A DNA stretch of 64,000 nt from Limanda limanda (Eukaryota > Chordata > Actinopteri > Pleuronectiformes > Pleuronectidae): the NCBI RefSeq assembly GCF_963576545.1, contig NW_026870590.1, positions 372,001-436,000 on the forward strand, given 5' to 3'. Shown one piece after another: positions 52,029-62,800 of this stretch. Position 1 is the stretch's first letter; every line of letters begins with the position of its first letter. The notes beneath the pieces are model-generated. The model had not been told where the DNA came from. It did not search any database and worked only from the letters and a program-made list of their open reading frames with translations. The position numbers and the translations under genes were made by a program.

Positions 52029-54433
52029 GAATAACTTTTTTTGTGAAGGTCGGAGAGACTTGCAAGTAGGCTCTACCCCCACTAAATGGGGTAGCGCGCA
52101 TCGATCGGTACCATCCTTGAGCTTCTCCGACTTTCGGAAGGGTTAGGGTTAGGGTTAGGGATGAAAGCACATAGGAGAAAGAGATATTCTTGAATAACTT
52201 TTTTTGTGAAGGTCGGAGAGACTTGAAAAGTGGTTGCATCTGGACTAATTTGGGTCCTGCGGATCGATTGGTACCATCCCCGAGCTTGTACGACCTTCGG
52301 AAGAGGTCGACCGACGAAATTCCCCCAAATCTGAGGAGATATTCTTGAATAACTTTTTTTGTGAAGGTCGGAGAGACTTGCAAGTAGGCTCTACCCCCAC
52401 TAAATGGGGTTGCGCGCATCGATCGGTACCATCCTTGAGCTTCTCCGACTTTCGGAAGGGTTAGGGTTAGGGTTAGGGATGAAAGCACATAGGAGAAAGA
52501 GATATTCTTGAATAACTTTTTTTGTGAAGGTCGGAGAGACTTGGAAAGTGGTTGCATCTGGACTATTTTGGGTCCTGCGGATCGATTGGTACCATCCCCG
52601 AGCTTGTACGACCTTCGGAAGAGGTCGACCGACGAAATTCCCCCAAATCTGAGGAGATATTCTTGAATAACTTTTTTTTTGAAGGTCGGAGAGACTTGCA
52701 AGTAGGCTCTACCCCCACTAAATGGGGTTGCGCGCATCGATCAGTACCATCCTTGAGCTTCTCCGACTTTCGGAAGGGTTAGGGTTAGGGTTAGGGATGA
52801 AAGCACATAGGAGAAAGAGATATTCTTGAATAACTTTTTTTGTGAAGGTCGGAGAGACTTAGAAAGTGGTTGCATCTGGACTAATTTGGGTCCTGCGGAT
52901 CGATTGGTACCATCCCCGAGCTTGTACGACCTTCGGAAGAGGTCGACCGACGAAATTCCCCCAAATCTGAGGAGATATTCTTGAATAACTTTTTTTGTGA
53001 AGGTCGGAGAGACTTGCAAGTAGGCTCTACCCCCACTAAATGGGGTTGCGCGCATCGATCGGTACCATCCTTGAGCTTCTCCGACTTTCGGAAGGGTTAG
53101 GGTTAGGGTTAGGGATGAAAGCACATAGGAGAAAGAGATATTCTTGAATAACTTTTTTTGTGAAGGTCGGAGAGACTTGCAAGTAGGCTCTACCCCCACT
53201 AAATGGGGTAGCGCGCATCGATCGGTACCATCCTTGAGCTTCTCCGACTTTCGGAAGGGTTAGGGTTAGGGTTAGGGATGAAAGCACATAGGAGAAAGAG
53301 ATATTCTTGAATAACTTTTTTTGTGAAGGTCGGAGAGACTTGGAAAGTGGTTGCATCTGGACTAATTTGGGTCCTGCGGATCGATTGGTACCATCCCCGA
53401 GCTTGTACGACCTTCGGAAGAGGTCGACCGACGAAATTCCCCCAAATCTGAGGAGATATTCTTGAATAACTTTTTTTGTGAAGGTCGGAGAGACTTGCAA
53501 GTAGGCTCTACCCCCACTAAATGGGGTAACGCGCATCGATCGGTACCATCCTTGAGCTTCTCCGACTTTCGGAAGGGTTAGGGTTAGGGTTAGGGATGAA
53601 AGCACATAGGAGAAAGAGATATTCTTGAATAACTTTTTTTGTGAAGGTCGGAGAGACTTGCAAGTAGGCTCTACCCCCACTAAATGGGGTAGCGCGCATC
53701 GATCAGTACCATCCTTGAGCTTCTCCGACTTTCGGAAGGGTTAGGGTTAGGGTTAGGGATGAAAGCACATAGGAGAAAGAGATATTCTTGAATAACTTTT
53801 TTTGTGAAGGTCGGAGAGACTTGGAAAGTGGTTGCATCTGGACTAATTTGGGTCCTGCGGATCGATTGGTACCATCCCCGAGCTTGTACGACCTTCGGAA
53901 GAGGTCGACCGACGAAATTCCCCCAAATCTGAGGAGATATTCTTGAATAACTTTTTTTGTGAAGGTCGGAGAGACTTGCAAGTAGGCTCTACCCCCACTA
54001 AATGGGGTTGCGCGCATCGATCAGTACCATCCTTGAGCTTCTCCGACTTTCGGAAGGGTTAGGGTTAGGGTTAGGGATGAAAGCACATAGGAGAAAGAGA
54101 TATTCTTGAATAACTTTTTTTGTGAAGGTCGGAGAGACTTGCAAGTAGGCTCTACCCCCACTAAATGGGGTAGCGCGCATCGATCGGTACCATCCTTGAG
54201 CTTCTCCGACTTTCGGAAGGGTTAGGGTTAGGGTTAGGGATGAAAGCACATAGGAGAAAGAGATATTCTTGAATAACTTTTTTTGTGAAGGTCGGAGAGA
54301 CTTGCAAGTAGGCTCTACCCCCACTAAATGGGGTAGCGCGCATCGATCGGTACCATCCTTGAGCTTCTCCGACTTTCGGAAGGGTTAGGGTTAGGGTTAG
54401 GGATGAAAGCACATAGGAGAAAGAGATATTCTT
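52029..54433 (+). repeat. 2,405-bp tandem duplication inside large copy 2, first repeat
   Basis: Counterpart of 35496-37900, with TATTTT near 52566, T9 near 52672, CTTAGAAAG near 52859 and GGGGTAACGC near 53523. Confidence 0.9.
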
Positions 54434-56838
54434 GAATAACTTTTTTTGTGAAGGTCGGAGAGACTTGCAAGTAGGCTCTACCCCCACTAAATGGGGTAGC
54501 GCGCATCGATCGGTACCATCCTTGAGCTTCTCCGACTTTCGGAAGGGTTAGGGTTAGGGTTAGGGATGAAAGCACATAGGAGAAAGAGATATTCTTGAAT
54601 AACTTTTTTTGTGAAGGTCGGAGAGACTTGAAAAGTGGTTGCATCTGGACTAATTTGGGTCCTGCGGATCGATTGGTACCATCCCCGAGCTTGTACGACC
54701 TTCGGAAGAGGTCGACCGACGAAATTCCCCCAAATCTGAGGAGATATTCTTGAATAACTTTTTTTGTGAAGGTCGGAGAGACTTGCAAGTAGGCTCTACC
54801 CCCACTAAATGGGGTTGCGCGCATCGATCGGTACCATCCTTGAGCTTCTCCGACTTTCGGAAGGGTTAGGGTTAGGGTTAGGGATGAAAGCACATAGGAG
54901 AAAGAGATATTCTTGAATAACTTTTTTTGTGAAGGTCGGAGAGACTTGGAAAGTGGTTGCATCTGGACTATTTTGGGTCCTGCGGATCGATTGGTACCAT
55001 CCCCGAGCTTGTACGACCTTCGGAAGAGGTCGACCGACGAAATTCCCCCAAATCTGAGGAGATATTCTTGAATAACTTTTTTTTTGAAGGTCGGAGAGAC
55101 TTGCAAGTAGGCTCTACCCCCACTAAATGGGGTTGCGCGCATCGATCAGTACCATCCTTGAGCTTCTCCGACTTTCGGAAGGGTTAGGGTTAGGGTTAGG
55201 GATGAAAGCACATAGGAGAAAGAGATATTCTTGAATAACTTTTTTTGTGAAGGTCGGAGAGACTTAGAAAGTGGTTGCATCTGGACTAATTTGGGTCCTG
55301 CGGATCGATTGGTACCATCCCCGAGCTTGTACGACCTTCGGAAGAGGTCGACCGACGAAATTCCCCCAAATCTGAGGAGATATTCTTGAATAACTTTTTT
55401 TGTGAAGGTCGGAGAGACTTGCAAGTAGGCTCTACCCCCACTAAATGGGGTTGCGCGCATCGATCGGTACCATCCTTGAGCTTCTCCGACTTTCGGAAGG
55501 GTTAGGGTTAGGGTTAGGGATGAAAGCACATAGGAGAAAGAGATATTCTTGAATAACTTTTTTTGTGAAGGTCGGAGAGACTTGCAAGTAGGCTCTACCC
55601 CCACTAAATGGGGTAGCGCGCATCGATCGGTACCATCCTTGAGCTTCTCCGACTTTCGGAAGGGTTAGGGTTAGGGTTAGGGATGAAAGCACATAGGAGA
55701 AAGAGATATTCTTGAATAACTTTTTTTGTGAAGGTCGGAGAGACTTGGAAAGTGGTTGCATCTGGACTAATTTGGGTCCTGCGGATCGATTGGTACCATC
55801 CCCGAGCTTGTACGACCTTCGGAAGAGGTCGACCGACGAAATTCCCCCAAATCTGAGGAGATATTCTTGAATAACTTTTTTTGTGAAGGTCGGAGAGACT
55901 TGCAAGTAGGCTCTACCCCCACTAAATGGGGTAACGCGCATCGATCGGTACCATCCTTGAGCTTCTCCGACTTTCGGAAGGGTTAGGGTTAGGGTTAGGG
56001 ATGAAAGCACATAGGAGAAAGAGATATTCTTGAATAACTTTTTTTGTGAAGGTCGGAGAGACTTGCAAGTAGGCTCTACCCCCACTAAATGGGGTAGCGC
56101 GCATCGATCAGTACCATCCTTGAGCTTCTCCGACTTTCGGAAGGGTTAGGGTTAGGGTTAGGGATGAAAGCACATAGGAGAAAGAGATATTCTTGAATAA
56201 CTTTTTTTGTGAAGGTCGGAGAGACTTGGAAAGTGGTTGCATCTGGACTAATTTGGGTCCTGCGGATCGATTGGTACCATCCCCGAGCTTGTACGACCTT
56301 CGGAAGAGGTCGACCGACGAAATTCCCCCAAATCTGAGGAGATATTCTTGAATAACTTTTTTTGTGAAGGTCGGAGAGACTTGCAAGTAGGCTCTACCCC
56401 CACTAAATGGGGTTGCGCGCATCGATCAGTACCATCCTTGAGCTTCTCCGACTTTCGGAAGGGTTAGGGTTAGGGTTAGGGATGAAAGCACATAGGAGAA
56501 AGAGATATTCTTGAATAACTTTTTTTGTGAAGGTCGGAGAGACTTGCAAGTAGGCTCTACCCCCACTAAATGGGGTAACGCGCATCGATCGGTACCATCC
56601 TTGAGCTTCTCCGACTTTCGGAAGGGTTAGGGTTAGGGTTAGGGATGAAAGCACATAGGAGAAAGAGATATTCTTGAATAACTTTTTTTGTGAAGGTCGG
56701 AGAGACTTGCAAGTAGGCTCTACCCCCACTAAATGGGGTAGCGCGCATCGATCGGTACCATCCTTGAGCTTCTCCGACTTTCGGAAGGGTTAGGGTTAGG
56801 GTTAGGGATGAAAGCACATAGGAGAAAGAGATATTCTT
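54434..56838 (+). repeat. 2,405-bp tandem duplication inside large copy 2, second repeat
   Basis: Counterpart of 37901-40305, with tags near 54971, 55077, 55264 and 55928. It has CTTGGAAAG near 56227 where the copy-1 counterpart has CTTGTAAAG. The 2.4-kb duplication is therefore older than the 18-kb duplication. Confidence 0.9.
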
Positions 56839-59800
56839 GAATAACTTTTTTTGTGAAGGTCGGAGAGACTTGCAAGTAGGCTCTACCCCCACTAAATGGG
56901 GTAGCGCGCATCGATCGGTACCATCCTTGAGCTTCTCCGACTTTCGGAAGGGTTAGGGTTAGGGTTAGGGATGAAAGCACATAGGAGAAAGAGATATTCT
57001 TGAATAACTTTTTTTGTGAAGGTCGGAGAGACTTGGAAAGTGGTTGCATCTGGACTAATTTGGGTCCTGCGGATCGATTGGTACCATCCCCGAGCTTGTA
57101 CGACCTTCGGAAGAGGTCGACCGACGAAATTCCCCCAAATCTGAGGAGATATTCTTGAATAACTTTTTTTGTGAAGGTCGGAGAGACTTGCAAGTAGGCT
57201 CTACCCCCACTAAATGGGGTAGCGCGCATCGATCGGTACCATCCTTGAGCTTCTCCGACTTTCGGAAGGGTTAGGGTTAGGGTTAGGGATGAAAGCACAT
57301 AGGAGAAAGAGATATTCTTGAATAACTTTTTTTGTGAAGGTCGGAGAGACTTGAAAAGTGGTTGCATCTGGACTAATTTGGGTCCTGCGGATCGATTGGT
57401 ACCATCCCCGAGCTTGTACGACCTTCGGAAGAGGTCGACCGACGAAATTTCCCCAAATCTGAGGAGATATTCTTGAATAACTTTTTTTGTGAAGGTCGGA
57501 GAGACTTGCAAGTAGGCTCTACCCCCACTAAATGGGGTTGCGCGCATCGATCGGTACCATCCTTGAGCTTCTCCGACTTTCGGAAGGGTTAGGGTTAGGG
57601 TTAGGGATGAAAGCACATAGGAGAAAGAGATATTCTTGAATAACTTTTTTTGTGAAGGTCGGAGAGACTTGGAAAGTGGTTGCATCTGGACTAATTTGGG
57701 TCCTGCGGATCGATTGGTACCATCCCCGAGCTTGTACGACCTTCGGAAGAGGTCGACCGACGAAATTCCCCCAAATCTGAGGAGATATTCTTGAATAACT
57801 TTTTTTGTGAAGGTCGGAGAGACTTGCAAGTAGGCTCTACCCCCACTAAATGGGGTTGCGCGCATCGATCAGTACCATCCTTGAGCTTCTCCGACTTTCG
57901 GAAGGGTTAGGGTTAGGGTTAGGGATGAAAGCACATAGGAGAAAGAGATATTCTTGAATAACTTTTTTTGTGAAGGTCGGAGAGACTTGGAAAGTGGTTG
58001 CATCTGGACTAATTTGGGTCCTGCGGATCGATTGGTACCATCCCCGAGCTTGTACGACCTTTGGAAGAGGTCGACCGACGAAATTCCCCCAAATCTGAGG
58101 AGATATTCTTGAATAACTTTTTTTGTGAAGGTCGGAGAGACTTGCAAGTAGGCTCTACCCCCACTAAATGGGGTTGCGCGCATCGATCGGTACCATCCTT
58201 GAGCTTCTCCGACTTTCGGAAGGGTTAGGGTTAGGGTTAGGGATGAAAGCACATAGGAGAAAGAGATATTCTTGAATAACTTTTTTTGTGAAGGTCGGAG
58301 AGACTTGCAAGTAGGCTCTACCCCCACTAAATGGGGTAGCGCGCATCGATCGGTACCATCCTTGAGCTTCTCCGACTTTCGGAAGGGTTAGGGTTAGGGT
58401 TAGGGATGAAAGCACATAGGAGAAAGAGATATTCTTGAATAACTTTTTTTGTGAAGGTCGGAGAGACTTGGAAAGTGGTTGCATCTGGACTAATTTGGGT
58501 CCTGCGGATCGATTGGTACCATCCCCGAGCTTGTACGACCTTCGGAAGAGGTCGACCGACGAAATTCCCCCAAATCTGAGGAGATATTCTTGAATAACTT
58601 TTTTTGTGAAGGTCGGAGAGACTTGCAAGTAGGCTCTACCCCCACTAAATGGGGTTGCGCGCATCGATCAGTACCATCCTTGAGCTTCTCCGACTTTCGG
58701 AAGGGTTAGGGTTAGGGTTAGGGATGAAAGCACATAGGAGAAAGAGATATTCTTGAATAACTTTTTTTGTGAAGGTCGGAGAGACTTGCAAGTAGGCTCT
58801 ACCCCCACTAAATGGGGTAGCGCGCATCGATCGGTACCATCCTTGAGCTTCTCCGACTTTCGGAAGGGTTAGGGTTAGGGTTAGGGATGAAAGCACATAG
58901 GAGAAAGAGATATTCTTGAATAACTTTTTTTGTGAAGGTCGGAGAGACTTGCAAGTAGGCTCTACCCCCACTAAATGGGGTAGCGCGCATCGATCGGTAC
59001 CATCCTTGAGCTTCTCCGACTTTCGGAAGGGTTAGGGTTAGGGTTAGGGATGAAAGCACATAGGAGAAAGAGATATTCTTGAATAACTTTTTTTGTGAAG
59101 GTCGGAGAGACTTGCAAGTAGAATCTACCCCCACTAAATGGGGTAGCGCGCATCGATCGGTACCATCCTTGAGCTTCTCCGACTTTCGGAAGGGTTAGGG
59201 TTAGGGTTAGGGATGAAAGCACATAGGAGAAAGAGATATTCTTGAATAACTTTTTTTGTGAAGGTCGGAGAGACTTGGAAAGTGGTTGCATCTGGACTAA
59301 TTTGGGTCCTGCGGATCGATTGGTACCATCCCCGAGCTTGTACGACCTTCGGAAGAGGTCGACCGACGAAATTCCCCCAAATCTGAGGAGATATTCTTGA
59401 ATAACTTTTTTTGTGAAGGTCGGAGAGACTTGCAAGTAGGCTCTACCCCCACTAAATGGGGTAGCGCGCATCGATCGGTACCATCCTTGAGCTTCTCCGA
59501 CTTTCGGAAGGGTTAGGGTTAGGGTTAGGGATGAAAGCACATAGGAGAAAGAGATATTCTTGAATAACTTTTTTTGTGAAGGTCGGAGAGACTTGCAAGT
59601 AGGCTCTACCCCCACTAAATGGGGTAGCGCGCATCGATCGGTACCATCCTTGAGCTTCTCCGACTTTCGGAAGGGTTAGGGTTAGGGTTAGGGATGAAAG
59701 CACATAGGAGAAAGAGATATTCTTGAATAACTTTTTTTGTGAAGGTCGGAGAGACTTGGAAAGTGGTTGCATCTGGACTAATTTGGGTCCTGCGGATCGA

Positions 59801-62800
59801 TTGGTACCATCCCCGAGCTTGTACGACCTTCGGAAGAGGTCGACCGACGAAATTCCCCCAAATCTGAGGAGATATTCTTGAATAACTTTTTTTGTGAAGG
59901 TCGGAGAGACTTGCAAGTAGGCTCTACCCCCACTAAATGGGGTTGCGCGCATCGATCAGTACCATCCTTGAGCTTCTCCGACTTTCGGAAGGGTTAGGGT
60001 TAGGGTTAGGGATGAAAGCACATAGGAGAAAGAGATATTCTTGAATAACTTTTTTTGTGAAGGTCGGAGAGACTTGCAAGTAGGCTCTACCCCCACTAAA
60101 TGGGGTAGCGCGCATCGATCGGTACCATCCTTTAGCTTCTCCGACTTTCGGAAGGGTTAGGGTTAGGGTTAGGGATGAAAGCACATAGGAGAAAGAGATA
60201 TTCTTGAATAACTTTTTTTGTGAAGGTCGGAGAGACTTGCAAGTAGGCTCTACCCCCACTAAATGGGGTAGCGCGCATCGATCGGTACCATCCTTGAGCT
60301 TCTCCGACTTTCGGAAGGGTTAGGGTTAGGGTTAGGGATGAAAGCACATAGGAGAAAGAGATATTCTTGAATAACTTTTTTTGTGAAGGTCGGAGAGACT
60401 TGCAAGTAGGCTCTACCCCCACTAAATGGGGTAGCGCACATCGATCGGTACCATCCTTGAGCTTCTCCGACTTTCGGAAGGGTTAGGGTTAGGGTTAGGG
60501 ATGAAAGCACATAGGAGAAAGAGATATTCTTGAATAACTTTTTTTGTGAAGGTCGGAGAGACTTGGAAAGTGGTTGCATCTGGACTAATTTGGGTCCTGC
60601 AGATCGATTGGTACCATCCCCGAGCTTGTACGACCTTCGGAAGAGGTCGACCGACGAAATTCCCCCAAATCTGAGGAGATATTCTTGAATAACTTTTTTT
60701 GTGAAGGTCGGAGAGACTTGCAAGTAGGCTCTACCCCCACTAAATGGGGTAGCGCGCATCGATCGGTACCATCCTTGAGCTTCTCCGACTTTCGGAAGGG
60801 TTAGGGTTAGGGTTAGGGATGAAAGCACATAGGAGAAAGAGATATTCTTGAATAACTTTTTTTGTGAAGGTCGGAGAGACTTGAAAAGTGGTTGCATCTG
60901 GACTAATTTGGGTCCTGCGGATCGATTGGTACCATCCCCGAGCTTGTACGACCTTCGGAAGAGGTCGACCGACGAAATTCCCCCAAATCTGAGGAGATAT
61001 TCTTGAATAACTTTTTTTGTGAAGGTCGGAGAGACTTGCAAGTAGGCTCTACCCCCACTAAATGGGGTTGCGCGCATCGATCGGTACCATCCTTGAGCTT
61101 CTCCGACTTTCGGAAGGGTTAGGGTTAGGGTTAGGGATGAAAGCACATAGGAGAAAGAGATATTCTTGAATAACTTTTTTTGTGAAGGTCGGAGAGACTT
61201 GGAAAGTGGTTGCATCTGGACTAATTTGGGTCCTGCGGATCGATTGGTACCATCCCCGAGCTTGTACGACCTTCGGAAGAGGTCGACCGACGAAATTCCC
61301 CCAAATCTGAGGAGATATTCTTGAATAACTTTTTTTGTGAAGGTCGGAGAGACTTGCAAGTAGGCTCTACCCCCACTAAATGGGGTTGCGCGCATCGATC
61401 AGTACCATCCTTGAGCTTCTCCGACTTTCGGAAGGGTTAGGGTTAGGGTTAGGGATGAAAGCACATAGGAGAAAGAGATATTCTTGAATAACTTTTTTTG
61501 TGAAGGTCGGAGAGACTTGCAAGTAGGCTCTACCCCCACTAAATGGGGTAGCGCGCATCGATCGGTACCATCCTTGAGCTTCTCCGACTTTCGGAAGGGT
61601 TAGGGTTAGGGTTAGGGATGAAAGCACATAGGAGAAAGAGATATTCTTGAATAACTTTTTTTGTGAAGGTCGGAGAGACTTGCAAGTAGGCTCTACCCCC
61701 ACTAAATGGGGTAGCGCGCATCGATCGGTACCATCCTTGAGCTTCTCCGACTTTCGGAAGGGTTAGGGTTAGGGTTAGGGATGAAAGCACATAGGAGAAA
61801 GAGATATTCTTGAATAACTTTTTTTGTGAAGGTCGGAGAGACTTGGAAAGTGGTTGCATCTGGACTAATTTGGGTCCTGCGGATCGATTGGTACCATCCC
61901 CGAGCTTGTACGACCTTCGGAAGAGGTCGACCGACGAAATTCCCCCAAATCTGAGGAGATATTCTTGAATAACTTTTTTTGTGAAGGTCGGAGAGACTTG
62001 CAAGTAGGCTCTACCCCCACTAAATGGGGTAGCGCGCATCGATCGGTACCATCCTTGAGCTTCTCCGACTTTCGGAAGGGTTAGGGTTAGGGTTAGGGAT
62101 GAAAGCACATAGGAGAAAGAGATATTCTTGAATAACTTTTTTTGTGAAGGTCGGAAGGACTTGAAAAGTGGTTGCATCTGGACTAATTTGGGTCCTGCGG
62201 ATCGATTGGTACCATCCCCGAGCTTGTACGACCTTCGGAAGAGGTCGACCGACGAAATTCCCCCAAATCTGAGGAGATATTCTTGAATAACTTTTTTTGT
62301 GAAGGTCGGAGAGACTTGCAAGTAGGCTCTACCCCCACTAAATGGGGTTGCGCGCATCGATCGGTACCATCCTTGAGCTTCTCCGACTTTCGGAAGGGTT
62401 AGGGTTAGGGTTAGGGATGAAAGCACATAGGAGAAAGAGATATTCTTGAATAACTTTTTTTGTGAAGGTCGGAGAGACTTGGAAAGTGGTTGCATCTGGA
62501 CTAATTTGGGTCCTGCGGATCGATTGGTACCATCCCCGAGCTTGTACGACCTTCGGAAGAGGTCGACCGACGAAATTCCCCCAAATCTGAGGAGATATTC
62601 TTGAATAACTTTTTTTGTGAAGGTCGGAGAGACTTGCAAGTAGGCTCTACCCCCACTAAATGGGGTTGCGCGCATCGATCAGTACCATCCTTGAGCTTCT
62701 CCGACTTTCGGAAGGGTTAGGGTTAGGGTTAGGGATGAAAGCACATAGGAGAAAGAGATATTCTTGAATAACTTTTTTTGTGAAGGTCGGAGAGACTTGC

